From: Gnetum montanum
Lineage: Eukaryota > Streptophyta > Gnetopsida > Gnetales > Gnetaceae
Direction of reading: 5' to 3'
NCBI GenBank assembly: GCA_015680685.1
Contig: MNCI01015933.1
Span: 288,437-352,436, forward strand
Length of the DNA stretch: 64,000 nucleotides
Part shown: in pieces, positions 56,124-64,000 of the stretch
Layout: each line of letters starts with the position of its first letter
Numbering within the stretch: position 1 is the stretch's first letter
Notes under the pieces: model-generated
Seen by the model: the letters and a program-made list of their open reading frames with translations, nothing else
Databases searched by the model: none
Told to the model about the DNA's origin: nothing
Position numbers and translations under genes: made by a program

Positions 56124-57255
56124 AATGCATCAACCAACATATAGACTACTGATACAATCGGCAATGAGGTTGAAAATGGAGAAAGAATGATGGAAAGAAG
56201 AGAATGGAATGGAGTCCTAAGAACAAGGTGGTGTATAGCCCCTTGTGTATTTATGGTTAATGTGACTTAGTAGATCTCATTCCAAATTTAGCCTCAAATA
56301 ATCCACATCCAGTGACTTTGCGGTAATACACTTGGCCAATCGATCCACTTGAAGTAACAGGAATGCTTCCACCAAAGACTCACCACCATTCCAAACAAGC
56401 AAGAAAGGAAAAAAGTAGGAAGTGATCAAGGGCCTTAGTTAGAGTAAACATATTTGTTTAGTTCCATAACTAGTGCTTGTAGCCCAAATGATTATTTTGT
56501 CTAAGGGGTGTGCTTTGAATTATCACTTCTTTTTTCTTTTCTTTTGTTTTTTTCTTTTTGCGTGAGAACCACACCATGCAAAGACTTATTATTTTTATTA
56601 GCTTAGCTTCCTGATAATAGAGCAATGTCATAATGGTAAGAAAAACTCAAGAAGAAAACATCCAAGCACCCAAGAGAATGGCCAGGACAAATGCATCAAA
56701 TCCCCTTGAAGTCACACCCTTTTCAGTCCTTGAGTCCTTCCTTAGTTTGAGAAATGCCCAATCACCAATTCATTAATAGTTTTATTATGAAGAAAGGGAC
56801 CATGTAATTCCAAGCCAAGAGAGACCATAGAAATTTATGAATGCATGGATGACGTGGATTCATTGCCTATTATATCAAAAGAACCATACCTTAGTATCAA
56901 CATTATAACTCAAAGGTAAAAACCAAACATTAGCAATCAATAGAATATAGTTCATACCATCATTAGGAGCACTTATTAGGTGATGAACCTAAAAACACAA
57001 ACAACCATACAAAGAAATGAAAAAGTATGAATGATGTTGCAAAACAAAAATAAGAAAATTAAAAGAAATTTGTAAAACAAAAACTTAAAAAGGAACTGAA
57101 GGTCTCAATGATCAGCAGAGGTGGCCATCTCCCCCATGACTAAGTTGGAAGGAGGAGATATGAAATAATGAGCATGATTGTCCTTTCTCAGAGGTATTAT
57201 GTGCATTGACCATTCTAGATTCATGGTAAGGTTTGGTCCGTTGCACATTGACTAA
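56124..57255 (-). other. 3' non-coding region of element 4
   Basis: On minus it starts just after the pol deletion point with gttagtcaatgtgcaacgg, aligning with the last integrase codons of element 2. It includes the PPT-like tagtcatgggggaga (57128-57142 reversed), a T/C-rich run (56520-56560), the ggtgtggttctcacg / caaagcacaccccttag repeat (56500-56580) known from elements 1 and 2, and then divergent sequence to the gap. No coding region. Confidence 0.6.
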
Positions 57256-57351
57256 CAGTTTCTTATCATAGTGCTTGTTTGAATTTTTTAGGAATTTCCA
57301 ACTTCCCCCAATTGATGTTTTCAGGTTAAGGTTTGGAAGTTGGCAACGGAC

Positions 57352-58068
57352 TTACTCAAGTTCATTTATCCTTTTGATGTAAGCACTAGTTATTCCCTCA
57401 ATTTGTTCCATGCACATTAGTGAGTTGTTCACTTGATCAGCTATTAGCCACTGGGTGTCTCTTTGTTGTGTGGCTGCTGCATATAGGAACTTTTGTAGGT
57501 TAAGGTCTTGTGCACACTGGTTGTATTCAGGTAATGCTAAACTTTTTCCAACCCATGATCTCTGCATGCAATTACACCCTGTATCACAGTATGCGATGCA
57601 TGGAACCTTCTTCTTCTTGATCTTCCCAACAGTGTTCTTCTTAGATATTTTTGGGGAAAGATCACGGATTCCTAGACGTGCATCTACAGTACTTAGCCAT
57701 GCCCTTGCCATTATTATTGGGAAGTCCCCTTTATCATTATTTACTTGTATCACTAGGAAATTAGCTAGGTATGACCACCCACACATAGTGGTAATGATGT
57801 CCTCCACTAGTTCCAAGGGAACAGTGATGGACTGGTTGGCCAGCTCTAGTCAAATATTGCTTCTTCTTAATGGAGGCAGGTTCTAGGCTTTGTACATCTC
57901 TTGTGATATTAGGTTGAGTCTGGAACCTAAGTTCAAAAGAGCTTTACATGATTCATTCCCAGCAACTTGGAGATAGATTAGAGGGCTTCCAGGATTAGAG
58001 AATTTCTTAGGAAGATGGCTCACCTTAATCCAGTCAGCAATGGCATGTGTTAACATAATCGTATGCAT
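57352..58068 (-). pseudogene. pol: Retropepsin domain, element 4, catalytic Asp lost
   Basis: Two adjoining open frames on minus (58068-57883, 57816-57352) give TIMLTHAIADWIKVSHLPKK, then ALLNLGSRLNLISQEMYKA where elements 1 and 2 have ALLDSGSGVNLIS. The catalytic Asp-Ser-Gly has become Asn-Leu-Gly. LVEDIITTMCGWSYLANFLV, FPIIMARAWLSTVDARLGIR and a post-protease stretch ending near YIKRINELE follow. Apart from one break the domain is well preserved, so loss of the active site is specific and not just general decay. Confidence 0.85.
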
Positions 58069-58418
58069 TGAGCTTAGTGTTTGGTTTGAAGGGAGCTCTG
58101 AAGCCTTATTTTATGGGAAGGTGTTCATAGGTTCAACAGCTTGTGGTTGTGAGGGCTTGGTTGGACTGTTGGTTCTAAAGAAAGGTCTTCTCTTCATATG
58201 GTTGTCAGAACCAATAGAAGGTTGAGGATTCACAACCCTTGTGGCATTGGGTTGCTACGGTTGAGTAGGGAGTTCCCCTTGCATTGCTGGACTGGGTGGT
58301 AATGGAACTATCGATGTGAGAGTTGCGAATGGATTTGAAGGATGGTATGCTTGTGGGTTATATCCCCTAGGAGAAGGAGTTCTATAATACTCCTGAGCTT
58401 GGTAGTAATGTTGTGATG

Positions 58419-59321
58419 TGATGAAGTGTCATTAAGTCAATGCGTCTACTGGGCCACGTATACGTGGCCACGTCGACACGGGTCTGTCGACGTAGCCTCC
58501 CTGCATCGACATGGCCCCGTTTACGCAGCCACCTTTTCCAGCCTATAAATAAGAGGGCCTTCCACCTCATTTAGGCATCTTTTAAAGTATTTGTAGTAAA
58601 GCTCTTGCAGTTTGTTCCCATAGGAGATAGAATATTTTTCAAGTGCCCGCAGCAGGTGTAAGAAAAGTGATCGGCTCTTTATTCGAGCGTTGATGTATCT
58701 GAGCCCATTGGCATGACGACAATAAAGACAAACTATTCAAGCATTCCTTGTAGCATTTGGACTTAGTTATTTCATGCATTTAATAGTTTAATATGTTTAT
58801 GCTTTATTAGTTACTTGTTGATTACTTATGTTTTTGTTATTATAATTTCAATCGTTATTGTTCCTTCATAGTTTATTAAATTCATAAGTACGACCATCTC
58901 AAATATAATCCAAACACTTGGTAAGCCCAATGATGCTTAACGTCTGGTAACCCAGTAGTGTTAGGAGATGCTCAGAACGTGCTCAGAAGATGGGACCGAA
59001 TACTTATGCTAGGAATAGTTAGAATATAAAATAGGATGATTAGAGATTAGATAATAGTTTATTCCTTACTTTCCATACCTCAATTAGTCGCCGAAAAGAT
59101 AATTAAAAAGATATAAAAATCATTAGCCTTAGTCTCACTTAACCATCGTAAATAGAACCTCACAAGTGAGATTAGGATGACAACAACCGTTCTAACCCAA
59201 AGTTTCATTGGTTAGAAGTCTAGTGTATGTTAAGTGCTTACAGTCTATGGATTTCAACCGAGTCACGCGTGAACGCTGGTGATTCGTATGATTGGGCGTA
59301 GGGGTACCTAGCTGCTCATCA
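58419..59321 (+). mobile_element. Solo LTR inserted in element 4
   Basis: A 903-bp LTR of the element 1/2 family (TGATGAAGTGTCATTAAG to CTGCTCATCA), orientation plus, with perfect target duplications tgatg (58414-58418 and 59322-59326). It has a TATA box (gcctataaataagagg near 58540) and the U3 palindromes ggccacgtatacgtggcc (58452-58469) and cgtcgaca/tgtcgacg (58471-58492). Solo LTRs arise by recombination between the two LTRs of a full copy. It interrupts the Pro-rich gag-protease linker of element 4 and so is the latest datable insertion here. Confidence 0.93.
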
Positions 59322-59573
59322 TGATGTAACGTGACTAATAGAGTCACGAGGAGAGATTGGATGCTACACGTAGTAGCCATATGGGTCTAGTTGCTGGTAG
59401 GGGTATTGTTGCCTTGGTGGTGGCATCCCCCATGACTGTGGATATTTCCACTGTTGATGTTGCTCAACGGGTTGTGATGGAGTTCCACTTGGATAATATG
59501 TTGAAGGTTGGTGGAACTGCCTTGGGTTACCTTGGGGATAAGGTAACCGTCAGGGTGTTTGCCATTTATTAAG

Positions 59574-61517
59574 TCATGGGTTAAGTGCATACATCCCAGA
59601 CTCTTGTAGATGTGAGATCACTGGGCAACATCCCTTAGGATGGTCATATTGGCATATCTTGCATCCACCATCAGTGTCTGTGTCTAAATCCACAACCTCT
59701 TCCATGATGGCTATTTTACCCTTACCCTTGTTATGTGCATTATCTACTTCTCTCTTTATCCTTTTGTCATGCTCACTACCTCGCTCCCTAGACTCCTCTA
59801 CAATTTTAAGAACAGTTTTAAACCTACTATCCATGGAGTCCCACATTTGGTCTACCTTTGCCGATACTTTGGTTGTTAAATTTTGGAGCTAAAAAGTTTT
59901 CCTATTCACCATCTCTTCGAGTGGTGACTCTTCTTCCTCCTCATAGAATCTCACTCCCCTTTTTCAGAGGGAATGATCTCAGTTGTACTCTTCCACACTT
60001 TCTCTCTTTTGTAGCTCACCTTCTTCTTTGGCTACTTGCTCTAGCAATCTATGAATTTGATGAGACCTAAGCTCTAATAATCTCTCTTGGGCATATGTCC
60101 CAAGGATTCTTCTTATTTCATGCCTAAGTCCATCTACGAGATGGCGTAGTTGATCCCGCTATGAATAACCATGGCCAAGGCAACGACGTAATAGTGTGTA
60201 ATAGTGGCCCATGGTAGCATCCAAAGGTTCATGATTTCCTTGCTTCCATCCTTGGATTTTCTTTCATAGGTTAGACACTCAGGAGTATGTTTGGTACTTA
60301 TCATTGAATAGTTCTAACATTGTACTCCAATTCTGAATGGATTCCGGTTCTAAGGACTGGTACCAGCTTTCAGCTTCTTTTACTAGGGTCCTTGAGAAAA
60401 ACTTTAGTTTTTGCCATTTGTTTTCTATGTTTTGCAAGGCACATGCATAGTGGAATGCTTGTAAATGATTTTGAGGATCAGCGTTGTATCCCCCTTCAAA
60501 TCATGGGATGTTGTTCATGTCTAACCTCTTGATCCTACTATCCTTTTGGTGCCTAGTTGGAACTCTTACGGCCTCCGTTATATCTAGCATGCTTCTAGTT
60601 GTGAGTAGGGGTTCTTCATGGTCATCTCATTCATAGCGTCTGTGGTGTCTACACGGTTCCCTACTCTCCCTTCTTCCATGCCTTGATTCCTTAGAGTACC
60701 CTCGTCCTCTTTCTCAACTATCTTGTTGATGTTTTTCACTTTGTTTCCCCTTATCCTCACGATTGGTTTCCTTATGGCTGCGTTCAGATACTAAAGGAGA
60801 GGGTGAATGTGATGATAAAGGTGAAGAATAAGGAGAACCATTGCCATGACGGTGTTTTCCACCTTCTCTTTGGTGGTCTTGGCCTTGATCATGATCACGA
60901 TCAGAATGTCTGTCCTTATCATGTGTTCGTGTTCCCTCGTTGAACACTTTGTGTTCATGGGTATCAATACCGAGGTTGTGAACTGTGGAGTGGAGGTTCT
61001 GATACACCACCTCCTGACCATCGTTAGGAGGGGGAACATCATTTTGTGGGGAACCTGTTGATGGGGAACCTGTTGAAGTAGGTTCACCACCCCCAATTTT
61101 TCTTAACACGTACAGAGCATTGTGGGGCCATTTACCCTTCAAGGATGTGTGGTAACTCTCCTGTTGCAAGTCCCTTTGACGTTGCACTTTTGTGGGATGA
61201 TAGTCCCTTGTGTCATGATTTCATGCAACTTATTCTGCATATAAGAGAGGCATGCCTATTCATGTAAGAGCATGAAGGAGCATGTTAGGGACTGATCGGT
61301 CTGAAGGCAACACTATGTTACCCTCCAAATCTCTCCAATGTAGTTGTTCATCTTGGTGGAGAATGAAGGTGAAATTTGGTACATACTCATCGTGATGAGT
61401 ATATACCACATGAAATTGTTGAGAAACTGGAAGATCTTGGTTACGTGTATTATGCTGCCGACTGTTTCTTGTGTTAGTCCTAGGTAGTGAAATGCTCTTA
61501 TGCGAAGAAGAAGACAT
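59574..61517 (-). pseudogene. gag: Athila-like gag, element 4
   Basis: Start at 61517 (MSSSSHKSISLPRTNTRN) in the usual place 145 bp from the LTR. FHVVYTHHDEYVPNFTFILH and QDEQLHWRDLEGNIVLPSDR follow in one open frame. After a stop comes a His/Asp/Arg-rich segment (61187-60714). The core lies near 60540-60050, largely shifted. The knuckle at 59663-59625 reads CKICQYDHPKGCC, intact CX2CX3HX4C, preceded by a Lys/Arg/Asp-rich stretch. The linker continues to 59327 and, across the solo LTR, to 58413. Stops and shifts disable it. Confidence 0.85.
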
Positions 61518-61642
61518 TTTGTCTTGTTTACTGTGCAATTTATCATTGTCTTATCTTTCCTTGATTAACCCTAAGGGTTCATTCTAGCCTTCCAATGATA
61601 TGGATGATTTCCTATGTTCTATGTAGTGCACAAAAAACTAAG

Positions 61643-61660
61643 TCCCCGACAACGGCGCCA
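61643..61660 (-). other. tRNA-Asp primer-binding site, element 4
   Basis: On minus tggcgccgttgtcgggga, one base from the LTR. Against the complement of the plant tRNA-Asp 3' end (tggcgccgttgccgggga) there is a single change, making this the best-preserved primer site in the window. Confidence 0.93.
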
Positions 61661-61661
61661 A

Positions 61662-62461
61662 TGATGAGTGGCAAGGTACCCCTACACTCAACCATACAAA
61701 TATGAGCATTTCACGCACGATCTAGTCAAACTCCAAGGACTAAGTGCTTACGCACATTAATGGAACACTCAGGGTTAATCAATTTTTGTCCTCCTAAACT
61801 TACTTGTATTGTCATGGTTGTATGGTTAAGTAAGCTTGAGGTATATGATTTTTTATAGCTTTTATCTTTTTAATGTCTTATGCTAATAAGGGAAGGTAAA
61901 GAGAACTAAGTGACTAACTTACATTAACTATTCACTAACTAATTTCTAATTGTTCCTAACACCAGTATCTATTCCCACTTTTCGTACACATCCTGAACCA
62001 ATGCAACACTGTTGGGATTACCAAATGCTAGTCGTTACTGGGTTACCAAGCACTACACGCATGCTTGAAGCGATCGTACTGAGTGTATTTAACTAAGAGA
62101 GTCAAAGGTTGAGAGGGAGATTAATTAACTAGGAAAGCGTTAAACATTCAACAATAATTAATTACTAATTAGCTTAATCCATATGCTGCAAGGTTTATCA
62201 TAAAGTTCATCTTTATTGCTGTACACAAATGTGTGTTCAGGTACAATTTGCTTGAATAAAGATCCGTTCACTCTATGACTCCTACTGCAAGCACACAGAA
62301 ATTATTCTAACTCTGGAATGGCAAAACTACAAGAGTTTGGCTAAGGGTATAAGTCTAACTATCTTGAATAAGGGAAGCTGCCTCTTATTTATAGAAGATG
62401 AGGCAGGACATGATATCGCGTGGCGGATGCGATATCGCGTACACAATATTGCGGCTCATCA
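61662..62461 (-). repeat. 5' LTR of element 4
   Basis: 800 bp; reversed it starts TGATGAGCCGCAATATTG and ends CTCATCA. TATA box (ctataaataagagg, minus, about 62383-62396). U3 carries gcgatatcgcgt palindromic pieces (62412-62445), as does the related LTR at 1-483. Confidence 0.93.
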
Positions 62462-62466
62462 GAAGT

Positions 62467-64000
62467 CTTTATGGAATGGAGAAAAAAAGTCTACTAATGA
62501 CATTGGTTGGATTGATTGGCAGCAAAAAAACTACTTATAGAGTCAAAAATTATGCTACATGGTTTAAAAAGCAATTTGCTAAGCATTTTCATTAAGTTGA
62601 AGAAGACCTTGTAGAGTTTGTAAAGCAAATGGAAATTCTTTTAGACTAAAATCTCTTTGATTTTGAAACTCAAGAAGCTTTGGCCAAAATTGTTATGCTT
62701 AACAATGCTGGAATACTTTTGAAGCTAAAAGTGCTATTACTAAAAGTCACATAGGTTGGCTAAAAATTGAAGATGAACCTTGCAAGAAATATTTTAAATT
62801 TATAAAAGGAAAGGATTAAGTACCTAAATTAGAATTACTTTATATTCATGATTCAATCATTAAATATCCTAAAACTATTAACAATTTTTTGGAAAATCAA
62901 TTTTCTTCTATTTTTTCTTTTAAAGGTTTTAGCAAGGAATCCTTTCAGGCTTTTAGTAACCATATTCCTAATCTTATTACAAAAATTCATCAAAGTATTC
63001 TTGAAGTAGAAATTATAGTAGAAGAAATCAAGGTAGTAGCCTTTAGTTTATCATATGGTAAAGCTCTAGGTTTTGATAGTTTTCCTACTAAATTTTTTAA
63101 AAAGCAGATGTGATAGCAATTTTTTGATAGTAGCCTTTAGTTTAGTAGATGTGATTTGTCTTCTTCTTAAGAACAAAGATCTTCAACATATTAGTAATTA
63201 AAAGTCTATTACTCTTCTTAATAATACTTATAAAATTTTAGCTAAATGCATCTTGCTAAATTCATAAGGTTATTAAAAATATCATTATACCTGAGTAGAT
63301 TAGTCTTGTCAAGGTTAAATGTATCTGAAATAATGTTATTACAACTTGGGAAGGAATGTAGTGAGCTTCTAATACTAACGAAAACATTTTTTTTATTAAA
63401 TTAGATTATGCCAAAGCTTTATCATAGAATTAAATGGAATTTTATTATGTCTTGTCTCTCTAAATTAGGATTTGATAATTATTTTATTTGACTTCTGTGT
63501 ACCTGCTCAATGACGCTAATGCTCAAGTTGCTACTAATTTTGGATTAAGTTTCTCCTTTTCTCTTCAACTGTTAGTTCACCAAGGTTGTCTTCTAACTTC
63601 CTATCTATTTATTATTGATACAAATTTTCTTTCACATAATCTACATTATGATCCACAAGGGAATTTCATTAAAGGAATTCCAATTGATGATCAAGGTACA
63701 CAATTGCTTAACGTGCACTTTGCAAATTATCTTTTTTTATGATCAACAATTCTTTATATAATATCAATAGGCTTTTAGTTAGAGTGAATATTAATGAGTG
63801 GATTACTCTCAAGCCTTAGAAAATCTTGAAAATAGATTGTCTTCAAAATTTTACGAATACTTTTTTATTTTGAGCCTAATAGTACTACATTATGGAATTA
63901 TGTGATTGATAAAACTTAAAAGAAGCTTGATAGATGGAAAAAAACAAAGCTCACTGTTGTTAGTAAGATGTTAGTTATTAAGAAAATGTTTTAATCAACT
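62467..64000 (+). pseudogene. LINE (non-LTR) reverse transcriptase remnant
   Basis: From about 62900 the frames give a LINE RT: EIKVVAFSLSYGKALGFDSF with FPTKFFKKQ (pattern KAPGPDGFPxxFFK), SITLLNNTYKILAKCILLNS (pattern RPISLLNxxYKIxAKxLAxRL), NIFFIKLDYAKAL (KLDxxKAYD), VHQGCLLTSYLFIIDTNFLS (RQGCPLSPxLF) and LLNVHFANYLFL where active LINEs have FADD. The catalytic Asp pair is lost. Upstream, KNYATWFKKQFAKHF and FVKQMEILLD may belong to the linker between endonuclease and RT. The endonuclease is not seen, and the element continues beyond the window. Orientation plus. Confidence 0.8.

Larger units (their letters stand above)
54530..62461 (-). mobile_element. Element 4: Athila-like element lacking RT-RNase H-integrase
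   Basis: The minus-strand element is bounded by perfect 5-bp duplications gaagt (54525-54529 and 62462-62466). The 5' LTR is at 61662-62461 (800 bp), the primer site at 61643-61660, and the 3' LTR starts at 54530 and runs into the assembly gap. Inside are gag and protease, then at about 57255 the sequence passes directly to the last codons of integrase (LVNxQxxKPYHE equivalent) and the 3' spacer. The whole RT-RH-IN block is missing. A solo LTR (58419-59321) with its duplication is a later insertion. Such an element could only have moved with enzymes supplied by a relative. Confidence 0.9.

Noticed and set aside
55205-56190. Open frames of about 300 residues on both strands
   Set aside because: They run through the N gap; almost all residues are undefined.
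58040-58225. Plus-strand frame at the protease of element 4
   Set aside because: Antisense shadow of the minus-strand gag-protease linker.

Overview
The window is repeat-dense nuclear DNA of a land plant, most likely one with a large genome. Most of the 64 kb is nested Ty3/gypsy LTR retrotransposons, with remnants of a Ty1/copia element, a LINE, a hAT-like element and an undescribed inverted-repeat structure. Nearly all coding regions carry stops and frameshifts, and many LTR-to-LTR differences are CG to TG/CA changes, as expected for old methylated DNA. I cannot name the species. Ambiguous bases lie at 16767, 29275 and 55293-56123 (an 831-base gap).

Left part (1-8844): a truncated Athila-type LTR (minus, 1-483) sits in a Tat/Ogre-like gypsy element (called X here). 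X protease remnants (484-960) are separated from an X reverse-transcriptase start (5244-5807) by about 4.2 kb. Most of that 4.2 kb is a roughly 190-bp tandem array built of nested palindromes. A second X copy supplies gag (6156-8844).

Middle (8845-34700): two Athila-like elements (tRNA-Asp primer site, CX2CX3HX4C knuckle, gag-pro-RT-RH-IN, then an extra ORF) are inserted in X copy 2. Element 1 (8845-22196) is nearly full length. Element 2 (23260-34700) has equal 932-bp LTRs but deletions in integrase and ORF3. Both have near-identical 5-bp target duplications. Both carry, between integrase and ORF3, an internal module resembling the LTR promoter (CG-rich palindromes plus TATA box). In element 1 it is followed by a plausible leader intron ending at the ORF3 ATG.

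34701-44301: two inverted arms of about 1.67 kb (34748-36420 and 41679-43367) flank 5.3 kb that begins with the palindromic repeat family of the left part in the opposite orientation. It continues into a decayed, apparently multi-exon gene, one block of which resembles a NIF/FCP1-type phosphatase domain. X gag in reverse orientation lies to its right.

Right part (44302-64000): a minus-strand Ty1/copia remnant with tRNA-Met primer site (44761-46600); the only stretch that looks like ordinary host sequence (about 46600-51000), with a minus-strand gene-like locus coding a duplicated cysteine-containing module and a probable hAT-like element; a third Athila-like element (51003-54529, plus); and element 4 (54530-62461, minus). 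Element 4 has perfect GAAGT target duplications and has lost exactly the RT-RNaseH-integrase block. A solo LTR with perfect TGATG duplications sits inside it. LINE reverse-transcriptase remnants run off the right edge.
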